A stretch of 54,665 nt of DNA from Ruegeria lacuscaerulensis (GCF_013031245.1 NZ_WPZL01000026.1:1-54665), one strand, 5' to 3'. Counted from the first letter of the stretch, positions 44,395-53,631 are shown. Notes: generated by a model not told the origin, from the letters alone. A program made the numbers and translations.

Positions 44395-45939
44395 TTATGA
44401 GCCGGTCTGGCGTCCGATTTTTGGCACTCTGTTGACCTTGTTCTGGTGTGCCGCAATCCAGTCCAGTGTCTTTTCAAATGGCATGGGCTTGCCGATCCCG
44501 AACCCCTGAACGTGGTTGCATCCCAGTTGCGCCATCAATGCATGTTCACCCTTGGTTTCGACACCTTCGGCCAGTGTTTCGACATTCAGGCGTTCGGCCA
44601 TGGTCAGGATCGCACTGACCAGTTGCTGCTGGCTGGCGTCGCGGTCCGCTTTGGCGACAAAGGACCGGTCGATTTTGATGCGCGAGACATCAAAGCGTTT
44701 GATAGACGCGATCGAAGCATGGCCGGTGCCGAAGTCATCCAGATCGATACAACAGCCAAGATTGGACAGGCTGGTCACGTTCCGCGTAATCACGTCGTCT
44801 GGCCGACGTGAGAAAACAGTTTCCAGAACCTCTACGGCCAGCCGGTCAGGCGTCAGGTCATTCTGATCCAACTCCCACTTCACACGGTCGATCAAGGCTG
44901 GGTCTCTCAGTTCATCGGAAGAAAAATTCACCCCGATCCGGGGAACCGCAGCTCCCGCCCGATCCCATGCGCGCATGGCTGAAAACGCGTGGTGCCGCAT
45001 GGCTTGACCAAATCTCTCCATCAGATCCGCCTGCTCGGCAAAGGGCAGGAACACCTGCGGTCCCAAAACACCCTTTTGAGGATGCTCCCAGCGGGCAAGC
45101 GCCTCAAATCCGGTGACGCGGCCGGTATCCGTTGAAATCTGAGGCTGGAACCACGGGCGAATTTCGCCGCTGTCCAACGCTGCGTCGAATTCCTTGCGTA
45201 GATTGGCCCGAATGCGTGAACGGCGGCGGGCTTCGCTGGAAAAAGCGCGAATGGTGGAAGGCCCGTTCCTTTGTGCTTCGGCCAAAGCCGCCGAAGCCGC
45301 GTCGATCCAATCCTCAAATCCCCGATCTGACACGCTTGAAAGAAGGCTGAAACCAATGGAGCAAGACACGTAAACGCCTGCGCCGTTCAGCGTGATGGAT
45401 TCTTCCACCACGGACTGAATTCTGCCGGACATCTGAATGCAGGCCTCAAGATCCAGATGCTGCGACGGGTGCAGACTGATTGCGATTTTGTTCTGATCCA
45501 GCCGTGTCACGATGTCCTGGGTCCGGATAACCGACAGAACACGGCTGCCGAATTGCTCTGCCAAGTGATTTGCAGCGGCGTTGCCGTGCAGATCAAGGAA
45601 ATCGGAATAGTCGTCCAGCGCGACAATCAAGCAAGCCGAATTCTCTCCGCTCGCGCTGGAAGCCTTGAAAATTCCTTCCATCTCAGAGGCAAAGATGTCG
45701 ATGGGCAGCAAGCCGCCTTCCGAAGCGCTGCGGCGGAGGCGTCGACGGGCCAGCGCGCCGAACTCAGTGACGCAGGCGATAACAAGCGGTAATCCCAGCG
45801 CGGCAGCCACAAGGGCATATTCCCCGCCGATCCAGAACGCAGCCAGACTGATCGCTGGTGCAAAGGCCAGTGCCGGAGGGCCGCTCAGAACTGAGGCAAG
45901 AGAATCGAGGATTCGGTTTTCAGAGATATGTTTCCACAT
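44395..45939 (-). CDS. Cyclic-di-GMP phosphodiesterase (EAL) with degenerate GGDEF
   Basis: 514 residues: two N-terminal hydrophobic segments (about residues 20-60), a GGDEF-like domain (about 95-235) in which the active-site motif is replaced by L-D-Q-N-K in TRLDQNKIAISL, and an intact EAL domain (about 255-495). EAL catalytic features: FEALARWEHP, NFSSDELRDP, EVLETVF, DLDDFGTGHASI, IKIDRSFV, AEGVET, HVQGFGIGKP. So it should hydrolyse c-di-GMP but not make it; the GGDEF half may sense GTP. Membrane anchoring is likely. It splits ttcA from yidC in a housekeeping block. Confidence 0.93.
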   Translation of the reverse strand: MWKHISENRILDSLASVLSGPPALAFAPAISLAAFWIGGEYALVAAALGLPLVIACVTEFGALARRRLRRSASEGGLLPIDIFASEMEGIFKASSASGENSACLIVALDDYSDFLDLHGNAAANHLAEQFGSRVLSVIRTQDIVTRLDQNKIAISLHPSQHLDLEACIQMSGRIQSVVEESITLNGAGVYVSCSIGFSLLSSVSDRGFEDWIDAASAALAEAQRNGPSTIRAFSSEARRRSRIRANLRKEFDAALDSGEIRPWFQPQISTDTGRVTGFEALARWEHPQKGVLGPQVFLPFAEQADLMERFGQAMRHHAFSAMRAWDRAGAAVPRIGVNFSSDELRDPALIDRVKWELDQNDLTPDRLAVEVLETVFSRRPDDVITRNVTSLSNLGCCIDLDDFGTGHASIASIKRFDVSRIKIDRSFVAKADRDASQQQLVSAILTMAERLNVETLAEGVETKGEHALMAQLGCNHVQGFGIGKPMPFEKTLDWIAAHQNKVNRVPKIGRQTGS

Positions 45940-46010
45940 CGGTTTTCTGGGCCTTTACCTTGGGCATTGCACGCTCAAGACAACCGTAGGAAACCAATCT
46001 GAGTCAGTCG

Positions 46011-46904
46011 TTAACGCAACCGAGGAATTTCATCCGAATTTTCGTCATTTTTGCCGGGGTTCAGGGCAAGGTTCTGAAAATCGAACAGTTTCGGGTCCAG
46101 CAAATGCGACGGACGCGCATTGGTCAGAGCCCGGAACATCACCTGACGGCGGCCGGGGCTGTTCTTTTCCCACTGGTCGAGAATCTGTTTCACCTGCTGG
46201 CGCTGTAGCCCGTCCTGACTGCCACACAGATCGCAGGGGATGATGGGGTATTTCATCGCTGTGGCGAATTTCTCGCAATCGGCCTCGGCCACGTGGGCCA
46301 GCGGGCGGAAGACGAACAGGTCACCTTCTTCATTTACCAGTTTCGGCGGCATGGTCGCCAGACGACCGCCGTGGAAAAGGTTCATGAAGAACGTCTCAAG
46401 GATATCGTCGCGGTGATGGCCCAGCACGACAGCAGAACAACCCTCTTCGCGGGCGATACGGTACAGGTTGCCCCTGCGCAGACACGAACACAGCGCGCAA
46501 TAGGTGCGGCCTTGGGGAACCTTGTCCATCACCACCGAGTATGTGTCCTGATATTCGATGCGATGCGGTACTCCCGTGCGTTCCAGAAACTCGGGCAGGA
46601 CGGTGGCGGGAAACCCCGGCTGGCCCTGATCCAGATTGCAGGCCAGGAGATCCACCGGCAGCAAACCGCGCCATTTCAGCTCATACAGAACCGCCAGCAG
46701 AGTATAGCTGTCCTTGCCACCCGACAGGCAGACCAGCCAGCGCGGCGGCTTGCCGTCTTTGTCATGGGCGGACGGATCCACCATCCCGAATTGCTCAATG
46801 GCCTCTCGGGTCTGGCGCACGATGCGTTTGCGCAGCTTCTTGAACTCGGTGGTCGAGGGCGCGCCGGCAAAGAGCGGGTGGATATCGTCAGCTTCGTCAA
46901 ACAT
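46011..46904 (-). CDS. ttcA: tRNA 2-thiocytidine(32) synthetase TtcA
   Basis: 297-residue PP-loop ATPase that thiolates C32 of certain tRNAs. PP-loop [10 protein letters not shown] near residue 60, C-A-L-C at about 140 (with [10 protein letters not shown]) which holds a [4Fe-4S] cluster, and [13 protein letters not shown]. Flanked by the EAL and AidB-like genes on the same strand. Confidence 0.95.
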   Translation of the reverse strand: MFDEADDIHPLFAGAPSTTEFKKLRKRIVRQTREAIEQFGMVDPSAHDKDGKPPRWLVCLSGGKDSYTLLAVLYELKWRGLLPVDLLACNLDQGQPGFPATVLPEFLERTGVPHRIEYQDTYSVVMDKVPQGRTYCALCSCLRRGNLYRIAREEGCSAVVLGHHRDDILETFFMNLFHGGRLATMPPKLVNEEGDLFVFRPLAHVAEADCEKFATAMKYPIIPCDLCGSQDGLQRQQVKQILDQWEKNSPGRRQVMFRALTNARPSHLLDPKLFDFQNLALNPGKNDENSDEIPRLR

Positions 46905-46947
46905 GCGCTGCCCCTACAGCAGTTGGTGCAACCGGGCAAGTGGCGGG

Positions 46948-48564
46948 TCAACCCAGCCGGTTCAGCAAAGCACCGGTGTCCAGCCCGGCAACCGACCCGG
47001 GGATGCGCCCGCTGTCGCCCGCCAAACGTGTGGCGATGAACCCGTCTGCGACCTCACCAGGCGCATAACGCAGCAGTTGCGACGCCGTCAGCAACAGGGC
47101 TGTGCGTTCGGCGAACCAGCGCGCCTCGGCCTCGGGAGGGATGCCGGGCCAGCGGTCGCGATGCGCCATCAGGGTCGCGTCGTAAGCCCGGTCTGCGCCC
47201 ATTGCGGCGTCCAACTCGGATTGCAGGACTTCCGCGGCCAAAGGGTCACGGGCAAGGGTGCGCATGATATCAAGGCAGATCACGTTGCCAGCCCCCTCCC
47301 AGATGCCGTTCAGAGGAGCCTCGCGGTAGAGCAGGGGCAAGGGGGTGTCCTCGACATATCCCATGCCCCCCAGCACCTCCATGGCTTCAACCACGACAAC
47401 CGGGCAACGCTTGTTGTTCAGGAATTTGGCAAGCGCTACACCGATGCGGGCAAAGGCCTTGTCCTCGGCCGATTGGCCATCGAACGCTTGCGCCACGCGC
47501 ATTCCCAGTGTCAGCGCGCCTTCCCAATCCAGTGCAAGGTCGGCCAGCACAGCGCGCATCAGCGGCTGGTCGATCAGCCGGCGCTGAAAGGCGCTGCGAT
47601 GTGTCACCCAGTGATGCGCTTCCGTCAGAGCCGCGCGCATCAGGCCCGCCGGGGCCATCGCCGTGTCCAGCCGCGTATGGTGCACCATTTCCAGTATGGT
47701 GTACACGCCTGCGCCCTCATCGCCCAACTGATAGGCCAGCGCGTCGTGGTATTCGATTTCCGCGGACGCGTTGGATTTGTTACCCAGCTTGTCCTTCAGC
47801 CGCATCAGGTGGATTGTATTGCGCTCGTCCTCCAGCCAGCGGGGAACAAGAAAGCAGGTCAGCCCGCCGGGGGTCTGCGCAAGCGTCAGGAACCCGTCCG
47901 ACATCGGGGCCGAACAGAACCACTTATGCCCGCGCAGCCGCCAGTGATCTCCGTCCCTTGTCGCCGTCGTGGTATTGGCACGCAAGTCCGAGCCGCCCTG
48001 TTTTTCGGTCATTGCCATGCCCAGCGTGGCGCTTTTTTTGGAGGTGATCGGCAAAGTGGAGGAATCGTGATCCCATTCCGTTAACCGAGGGGTCCAGACC
48101 GAAGCAACCTGTTCATTTGCAGTCAATGTCGGGATGGCTGCGTATGTCATGGTCAGCGGACAACAATGGCCCGGTTCGACCTGGCTGGCCAGGTAAACCA
48201 TTGCGGCATGGGTCGCGTGGCCACCTGGCAGGCCAGCCCATGCCACAGCTGCGTAACCCGAAGACTGGCTGAGTTGCATCATATAGTGATAGGCCGCGTT
48301 GTACCTCACCTCGTCCAGACGACGCCCGCCCTGATCGAACAGCACCAGTTCCGGAGAGTGGAAATTGGCTTCGCGCCCCATTTCCCGTACCGTGGCACGA
48401 CCGAGCGTTGCGCCATAGTGGGCTAGTTCCGAAGTGCGCCCTCCGGCCATGTTTACCGCGTTTTGCAACACTGGATCAGTCGCCCACAGGTCAAAATTGC
48501 CGCGCACCGGCGGTTGATTCAGAACGTCATGTGTTGGCAGGGAATGGCGGGCTTTGGATGTCAT
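46948..48564 (-). CDS. AidB-like acyl-CoA dehydrogenase
   Basis: 538-residue flavoprotein close to AidB (541 in E. coli). THDVLNQPPVRGNFDLWATDPVLQNAV at the N-terminus is the AidB hallmark. It is followed by the acyl-CoA dehydrogenase domains with MAMTEKQGGSDLRANTT and the C-terminal helical part. In E. coli AidB belongs to the adaptive response to alkylation; the role here is not shown. No ada or alkB nearby. ATG at 48564 chosen; an in-frame start six codons upstream is possible. Confidence 0.9.
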   Translation of the reverse strand: MTSKARHSLPTHDVLNQPPVRGNFDLWATDPVLQNAVNMAGGRTSELAHYGATLGRATVREMGREANFHSPELVLFDQGGRRLDEVRYNAAYHYMMQLSQSSGYAAVAWAGLPGGHATHAAMVYLASQVEPGHCCPLTMTYAAIPTLTANEQVASVWTPRLTEWDHDSSTLPITSKKSATLGMAMTEKQGGSDLRANTTTATRDGDHWRLRGHKWFCSAPMSDGFLTLAQTPGGLTCFLVPRWLEDERNTIHLMRLKDKLGNKSNASAEIEYHDALAYQLGDEGAGVYTILEMVHHTRLDTAMAPAGLMRAALTEAHHWVTHRSAFQRRLIDQPLMRAVLADLALDWEGALTLGMRVAQAFDGQSAEDKAFARIGVALAKFLNNKRCPVVVVEAMEVLGGMGYVEDTPLPLLYREAPLNGIWEGAGNVICLDIMRTLARDPLAAEVLQSELDAAMGADRAYDATLMAHRDRWPGIPPEAEARWFAERTALLLTASQLLRYAPGEVADGFIATRLAGDSGRIPGSVAGLDTGALLNRLG

Positions 48565-48630
48565 CTGGACCTCGGGTTGCACAGGTCCAAGTGTTCAGTG
48601 GAGGATTGCGCCGGTCAAGTCTGACAGGAG

Positions 48631-48876
48631 TCAGGAAGGGTTGTCGTTGTCCTTGCGGTCGGGAACCGGGTCATACCCGTCGCCGCCCCAGGGATGGCAC
48701 CGGCCAATCCGCCGGGCCGCCAGCCACGCACCCTTGATTGCACCGTGTTTTTCCAGCGCCTCAAGCGCATAGGCCGAGCATGTTGGCTGATATCGGCAAT
48801 TGAATCCAACCCAGGGGCTGAACACCAGCCGATAGGCCCGGACGGGCAGGGCAAGTATATGAGAGAGTGGGGTCAT
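48631..48876 (-). CDS. yidD: Membrane protein insertion efficiency factor YidD
   Basis: 81-residue protein with [60 protein letters not shown], the YidD signature with its conserved cysteines and CxPxC-like QPTCSAYA. It sits between rnpA and the AidB-like gene, in the usual rpmH-rnpA-yidD order; its start overlaps the rnpA stop (ATGA). Confidence 0.96.
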   Translation of the reverse strand: MTPLSHILALPVRAYRLVFSPWVGFNCRYQPTCSAYALEALEKHGAIKGAWLAARRIGRCHPWGGDGYDPVPDRKDNDNPS

Positions 48877-49304
48877 TTCCGCGGCCCATGCACTTTGCGC
48901 AGCGCATAGCGCAGATCGTCCAGCATCGCCTCAAAGGGTCGCCCGGCAGTAGTTTCGGCCCTGCCGATCAGCACGTAATCCCAGCCGTCATGGCCGTTGA
49001 CAGGCAAAACAGCGCGTGCCGCCTCGCGCAGACGACGTTTGGCGCGGTTGCGGGCCACGGCATTGCCGACTTTTTTGGAACAGGTAAAGCCAACACGAAT
49101 CCCGGTTGCTTCGTCCGGCGCACGCTTTCGCGCCTGCACCATCATTGAAGCTGTACCCTGCCTGCGCGCGCGGGCAGCTTTCAGGAAATCGGATCGTTTC
49201 TTGAGAACCGTCAGAGTTTCAGCCGCGCAAACGGACGCCGCCGGGGGCGTATCCCCGGGCTGGTTCTTACCATCCTCAGGGGCCTCCGGCGGCGTCATGT
49301 TCAT
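48873..49304 (-). CDS. rnpA: Ribonuclease P protein component
   Basis: 143-residue basic subunit that helps RNase P RNA process tRNA precursors. [55 protein letters not shown] (the RNR motif) is diagnostic. It has about 30 extra N-terminal residues, acidic and Pro-rich; an internal ATG at 49298 would remove only two. Follows rpmH by 19 bases. Confidence 0.95.
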   Translation of the reverse strand: MNMTPPEAPEDGKNQPGDTPPAASVCAAETLTVLKKRSDFLKAARARRQGTASMMVQARKRAPDEATGIRVGFTCSKKVGNAVARNRAKRRLREAARAVLPVNGHDGWDYVLIGRAETTAGRPFEAMLDDLRYALRKVHGPRK

Positions 49305-49323
49305 AACCTGATCGGTGAGCGGT

Positions 49324-49458
49324 TTACGCGCTCAGCGATTTGCGGCCGCGGGCGCGACGTGCGTTCAGGATCTTGCGGCCGGCCTTGGTGGCCATGCGCG
49401 CGCGGAAACCGTGGCGGCGTTTGCGAACCAGGTTCGAAGGCTGATAGGTGCGTTTCAT
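49324..49458 (-). CDS. rpmH: 50S ribosomal protein L34
   Basis: 44-residue L34, too short for many gene finders. Reading on the minus strand from 49458: [19 protein letters not shown], then [25 protein letters not shown] and stop at 49324, a textbook L34. Upstream purines GGAGCGATG form the ribosome binding site. First gene of the rpmH-rnpA-yidD operon; in many bacteria it lies close to oriC, but no dnaA is visible here. Confidence 0.97.
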
Positions 49459-49526
49459 CGCTCCGTCTCCAATCTATGCGGTCGGGTGCGGCGCGGATTC
49501 GCCTGCCCGTGGTGTTCGAAGCCCGT

Positions 49527-49555
49527 CCTCTACTGGGTAGCGGAGGGTAAGTCAA
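49527..49555 (-). promoter_or_regulatory. Candidate sigma70 promoter of rpmH-rnpA-yidD
   Basis: On the minus strand, TTGACT (49550-49555) and TAGAGG (49527-49532) with a 17-base spacer rich in C and A. It lies 70 bases before rpmH. It shares the spacer composition of the other ribosomal promoters. Confidence 0.55.
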
Positions 49556-49727
49556 ACCCCAAGGTGGGGGTTTTATAGCCTTTTGCAACAATTCTGTAAC
49601 CCGGTCCGGCAAAAGGTTTCAAAATGACGGGTTTACCGCCCCAAACCCTCACATTCCCAGCTAAAAACATCAAGGCAACGTGAGGCCCCTGTTGCAGGGG
49701 CGGCTGGCAGCGCATGTTGGGAGCAGA

Positions 49728-50486
49728 ATGAAACGCAACAAACCGGACAGCTTCATGAGCGATACAACTCAGGCCCCACGCAGCGGGCTTGCGCGCCATA
49801 TTCCATTGCTGGTGATTCTCGCCGTCGCTGTGGTGGGGTTTTTCACGCTGGGCGATTACCTGACCTTTGAAACCCTGCGCGACAACCGTGAGGCACTTTT
49901 GTCGTGGCGTGACGCGAATTACTGGGCAATGGCGGCTGTATTTATGGCTGTCTACATTGCGATCGTCGCGTTTTCGCTGCCGGGTGCTGCAGTTGCCTCG
50001 ATGACCGGAGGGTTCCTTTTCGGCCTGTTCGCCGGAACCGTGTTCAACGTGTTTGCGGCTACCGTAGGCGCCTCGGCGATATTTCTGGTTGCGCGCTGGG
50101 GTTTGGGGAAATCCCTGACGGCCAAGCTGGAAGCCTCAGAGGGAACCGTCAAGAAACTCAAGGATGGCCTGCGCGCAAATGAAATCTCGGTACTGTTCCT
50201 GTTGCGCCTCGTGCCCGTCGTGCCGTTCTTCGTGGCCAATCTGGTGCCGGCGCTGGTGGGTGTGAAGTTCCGCAACTTTCTGTTCACCACGGCGCTGGGC
50301 ATTGTCCCGGGTGGGATAGTCTACACCTGGATCGGCGTTGGGCTGGGTGGTGTATTCGACCGCGGTGAGACGCCGGATGTTTCCCTGTTGTGGGAGCCTT
50401 TTGTCATCGGCCCCATCATCGGCTTGTGTGTTCTGGCCGCTTTGCCGATTGTCATCAAATCCATCCGCGGCCAAAAGGACGCCTGA
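49728..50486 (+). CDS. TVP38/TMEM64-family membrane protein
   Basis: 252 residues with five or six hydrophobic segments. The family core is visible in AAVASMTGGFLFGLFAGTVFNVFAATVGASAIFLVARWGLGKSL and FLLRLVPVVPFFVANLVPALVGVKFRNFLFTTALGIVPGGIVYTWIGVGLG. It belongs to the SNARE-associated/DedA-like superfamily of lipid transporters; the substrate is unknown. ATG at 49728 follows GGGAGCAG; an internal ATG at 49755 is also possible. The next gene starts three bases after its stop. Confidence 0.9.
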   Translation: MKRNKPDSFMSDTTQAPRSGLARHIPLLVILAVAVVGFFTLGDYLTFETLRDNREALLSWRDANYWAMAAVFMAVYIAIVAFSLPGAAVASMTGGFLFGLFAGTVFNVFAATVGASAIFLVARWGLGKSLTAKLEASEGTVKKLKDGLRANEISVLFLLRLVPVVPFFVANLVPALVGVKFRNFLFTTALGIVPGGIVYTWIGVGLGGVFDRGETPDVSLLWEPFVIGPIIGLCVLAALPIVIKSIRGQKDA

Positions 50487-50489
50487 TAT

Positions 50490-51908
50490 ATGCAAGAACT
50501 GAAAACCGATATTCTGGTGATCGGTGCCGGGTCGGGAGGGTTGTCCGTAGCTGCCGGAGCCAGCCAGATGGGGGCGGATGTCATCCTGCTGGAAGGGCAC
50601 AAGATGGGTGGCGACTGCCTGAATTTTGGCTGCGTCCCCTCAAAGGCCCTGATCGCCAGCGGCAAGGCCGCCTACGGGCAGGCGCACACTGCTGCGCTGG
50701 GCGTGGCGAATGTGGTGCCTCAGGTCGATTACGCCGCCTCGAAGGATCACGTTCATGACGTTATCGCCCAGATCGAACCGATGGACAGCCGGGAGCGGTT
50801 CGAAGGCTTTGGTGTCAATGTCATACAGGAATATGGCCACTTTGTATCGCAGACACAGGTACAGGCGGGTGATCATCTGATCACCGCGCGGCGTGTGGTG
50901 ATTGCGACGGGCTCGTCACCTCTGGTGCCGCCGATCCCGGGGCTTGATCAAGTGCCGTTCTATACCAACGAGACAATCTTCGACCTGCGCGACCAGCCAG
51001 AGCATCTGCTGATCATCGGTGGCGGTCCCATCGGCATGGAAATGGCGCAGGCACATGTCCGATTGGGATGCAAAGTCACCGTGATCGAAGGCTTGCAGGC
51101 GCTAGGCAATGACGACCCTGAAGCTGCGGCCATCGTGCTGGATACTCTGCGCGCCGAGGGCGTCGCGATCCACGAACAGGCAACGGTGGCGCAAATTCGA
51201 GGCAAGGGTGGCGCGGTCGAGGTCGTGACCGAAAACGGCGACATCTTCTCGGGCTCACATCTTTTGCTGGCTACGGGGCGCAAAGCGAATACCGACCGCC
51301 TGAACATCGAAGTCGCAGGGATCGAACCGGACCGAACCGGGATCAAGGTTGACGAGTCTCTGCGCACGACGAACCGTAAGGTCTACGCCATCGGAGACGT
51401 CGCTGGCGGGCTGCAATTCACACACGTGGCGGGGTACCACGCAGGAATCATCATCCGCTCGGCTCTGTTCGGCCTGCCATCCAAGGCGAAAACGGCGCAT
51501 ATACCGTGGGCCACCTACACCGACCCGGAACTGGCGCAGGTGGGCCTGACAGAGGCGCAGGCGCGCGCGCAACATGGCGGAAAAGTCGAGGTTGCGCGAT
51601 TTGACTACCATCACAACGACCGGGCGATCACCGAGCGCAAGACGAAGGGCTTCATTAAGGTCATGGTTGTAAAAGGCCGGCCGGTGGGCGCTACAATCGT
51701 GGGTCATCAGGCGGGCGAATTGATCAACTTGTGGTCGCTTGCCCTGGCCAATAACCTGAAGATGGGGCAGATCGCCGCGATGGTTTCGCCCTATCCGACG
51801 ATCGGAGAGCTTAACAAACGGGTGGCGGGTGCTTATTTCTCGCCAAGGCTGTTTGAGAATCAAACGGTTAAACGAGTGGTCAGGTTCGTCCAGCGCTGGA
51901 TGCCCTGA
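50490..51908 (+). CDS. FAD-dependent pyridine nucleotide-disulfide oxidoreductase
   Basis: 472-residue flavoprotein of the mercuric reductase/dihydrolipoamide dehydrogenase class. FAD-binding GAGSGGLSVAAGASQMGADV at residues about 9-28, redox-active disulfide in GGDCLNFGCVPSKAL, NAD(P)-binding IIGGGPIGMEMAQAHVRLGCKVTVIE, second FAD motif VYAIGDVAGGLQFTHVA, and dimer domain with TYTDPELAQVGL. No mercury-binding N-terminal domain or C-terminal cysteine pair, so it is not MerA. Often next to TVP38-type genes, as here (three bases apart). Substrate unknown. Confidence 0.9.
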   Translation: MQELKTDILVIGAGSGGLSVAAGASQMGADVILLEGHKMGGDCLNFGCVPSKALIASGKAAYGQAHTAALGVANVVPQVDYAASKDHVHDVIAQIEPMDSRERFEGFGVNVIQEYGHFVSQTQVQAGDHLITARRVVIATGSSPLVPPIPGLDQVPFYTNETIFDLRDQPEHLLIIGGGPIGMEMAQAHVRLGCKVTVIEGLQALGNDDPEAAAIVLDTLRAEGVAIHEQATVAQIRGKGGAVEVVTENGDIFSGSHLLLATGRKANTDRLNIEVAGIEPDRTGIKVDESLRTTNRKVYAIGDVAGGLQFTHVAGYHAGIIIRSALFGLPSKAKTAHIPWATYTDPELAQVGLTEAQARAQHGGKVEVARFDYHHNDRAITERKTKGFIKVMVVKGRPVGATIVGHQAGELINLWSLALANNLKMGQIAAMVSPYPTIGELNKRVAGAYFSPRLFENQTVKRVVRFVQRWMP

Positions 51909-51926
51909 CCGGGAAAGGAGCGCATA

Positions 51927-53309
51927 GTGAACTCGCTGTCGGGCCGATTTCTGATCCTGACAACGGTCTTCGTGATGTTGGCCGAGGTTCTGATTTTTGT
52001 CCCGTCGATTGCGCGGTTTCGCGAAGATTTCTTGCTGAATCGGCTTGAGCGCGCCCAGATCGCCTCGCTGGCTTTGTTGGCTGACGACATGCTGGCCGAA
52101 GAACTTGAGGCCGAATTGCTGGCGAATGCAGGTGTCTACAATGTGGTGCTGCGGCGGGACGAAGTGCGTCAGCTGATGTTGTCCTCTCCAATCCCGGAGC
52201 CGATCACCAAGACATATGATTTGCGCGACGCTGGGCCGTGGATTTTGATCCGGGACGCGCTGGCGCGCATGTTCACCCCGGAAAACGAAGTCATTCGCGT
52301 GATCGGTGAGCCGGTCAAAGGCGCGGGCCTGTTGATTGAAGTCACCATGGACTCCATGCCGCTGCGGATGGCGATGACCGACTACGGATTGCGTATTCTT
52401 GGCTTATCTTTCGTAATATCGATCATCACCGCGTTCTTTCTTTTTCTCGCCGTGCGCGTCGTTCTGGTGAAGCCGATCAAAAGCGTCGTTGGCTACATGC
52501 AGCGCTATGCAGGCGCCCCCGAAGATGCGCGGGGTATCATTTCGCCCAATTCCAAGGTGACCGAGCTGCGCGAAGCAGAAGAGGCGCTGCAGCAGCTGCA
52601 AACCGAACTGACGCAAGCTTTGAAACAACGCGAGCGTCTGGCGCAGTTGGGCGGTGCGGTGGCCAAAGTCAGCCATGATCTGCGCAACATCCTGACCTCG
52701 GCGCAATTGTTCACGGACCGTATCGAGGCGAGCGACGACCCTCTGGTCCGTCGCATGGCGCCCAAGCTGGTCAATTCGATCACGCGGGCGGTGTCTTTGT
52801 GCGAAAGCACGCTGGCCTTTGGCCGGGCGGAAGAGCCCGCCCCGACACTGACCATGGTGCCCTTGCGCGATGTGGCCGAAGACGTCGTGGCCAGTGAAAA
52901 GCTGGCCGTCGCAGAGGCCTGCGTCGAGATCGTGAACGAAGTGCCGGATGATCTGGTTGCCCGCGCCGATCCTGAACAGATTTTCCGGGTCATGATGAAC
53001 CTGGTGCGCAACGCACGACAGGCGCTGGTCGCTGCACGGAAACCGGGTAAAATCACGATCGCAGGTTGTGTTCATGAAAATGACTGGTGCGTCGAGATCA
53101 AGGATACCGGCCCGGGTTTGCCGCCCAAGGCCCGTGAAAACCTGTTTACGCCATTTCAGGGCGGTGTGCGCAAAGGCGGCTCAGGTCTTGGGCTTGCCAT
53201 TTCGCAAGAACTGGTGCGCGGACATGGTGGTGAATTAGTTCTGGCAGAGACCGGACCGCAGGGAACGACCTTTGAAATCAGGCTTCCTCGGGGTGACGTG
53301 ACTTTTTAA
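51927..53309 (+). CDS. Sensor histidine kinase
   Basis: 460-residue membrane histidine kinase. TM1 at about residues 7-25, periplasmic part, TM2 about 155-180, HAMP-like region, then the H-box KVSHDLRNILTSAQLF (H250), N-box MMNLVRNARQALV, G1 IKDTGPGLP, and G2 GSGLGLAISQELVRGHGG. A GTG start is used with GGGAAAGGAG before it. No response regulator is in the window immediately downstream; the tRNA gene follows. Signal unknown. It is 18 bases after the oxidoreductase gene, hence probably one operon. Confidence 0.92.
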   Translation: MNSLSGRFLILTTVFVMLAEVLIFVPSIARFREDFLLNRLERAQIASLALLADDMLAEELEAELLANAGVYNVVLRRDEVRQLMLSSPIPEPITKTYDLRDAGPWILIRDALARMFTPENEVIRVIGEPVKGAGLLIEVTMDSMPLRMAMTDYGLRILGLSFVISIITAFFLFLAVRVVLVKPIKSVVGYMQRYAGAPEDARGIISPNSKVTELREAEEALQQLQTELTQALKQRERLAQLGGAVAKVSHDLRNILTSAQLFTDRIEASDDPLVRRMAPKLVNSITRAVSLCESTLAFGRAEEPAPTLTMVPLRDVAEDVVASEKLAVAEACVEIVNEVPDDLVARADPEQIFRVMMNLVRNARQALVAARKPGKITIAGCVHENDWCVEIKDTGPGLPPKARENLFTPFQGGVRKGGSGLGLAISQELVRGHGGELVLAETGPQGTTFEIRLPRGDVTF

Positions 53310-53329
53310 GATTTTTTTGAAGAATCGAC

Positions 53330-53358
53330 TTGCACGTGCCCGGAGGTGGGTCTAAATA
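53330..53358 (+). promoter_or_regulatory. Promoter of the tRNA-Arg gene
   Basis: TTGCAC (53330-53335) and TAAATA (53353-53358) with exactly 17 bases between, 15 bases before the mature tRNA 5' end. Confidence 0.7.
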
Positions 53359-53373
53359 GCGCCTCACCAACGC

Positions 53374-53450
53374 GGACCGATAGCTCAGCTGGATAGAGTA
53401 CTTGACTACGAATCAAGGGGTCGGGGGTTCGAATCCTCCTCGGTCCGCCA
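53374..53450 (+). tRNA. tRNA-Arg (anticodon ACG)
   Basis: 77 bases with a seven-pair acceptor stem GGACCGA / TCGGTCC, D arm beginning GCTC, anticodon arm CTTGA-CTACGAA-TCAAG with anticodon ACG (read as ICG), T arm GGGGG-TTCGAAT-CCTCC, discriminator G and encoded CCA at the end. It is a common attachment target for integrative elements, and AT-richer island-like DNA begins right after it. Confidence 0.96.
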
Positions 53451-53631
53451 CTGGTTTCCCTTAAATTATTGAAAGTAAACAACTTTTTCGCGCTCGGACT
53501 CGAAAAATTTAGGGGGGGGATTCAAACCATCCCGCAACAAATCCCGCAACATTTATTATTGAATGCACTTTGTTTGCATCGGCGCAGGATAGAATCTTGT
53601 GCCGTGGTGGTTACCAACGCAAACTCCCGGC
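53451..53631. other. Spacer between tRNA-Arg and the Shedu-like gene
   Basis: 180 bases with no gene. It holds a run of seven G near 53512 and two tandem copies of ATCCCGCAACA (53529-53539 and 53541-53551, 12-base period). Composition is AT-richer than left of the tRNA. Possible attachment-region remnant. Confidence 0.45.

Noticed and set aside
46293..48084. Two long plus-strand frames opposite ttcA and the AidB-like gene
   Set aside because: Both lie within well-identified minus-strand genes and have no family features.
49555..49577. Inverted repeat AAACCCC / GGGGTTT near rpmH promoter as a terminator
   Set aside because: It overlaps the -35 region of the rpmH promoter and no plus-strand gene ends upstream, so a terminator role has no context.
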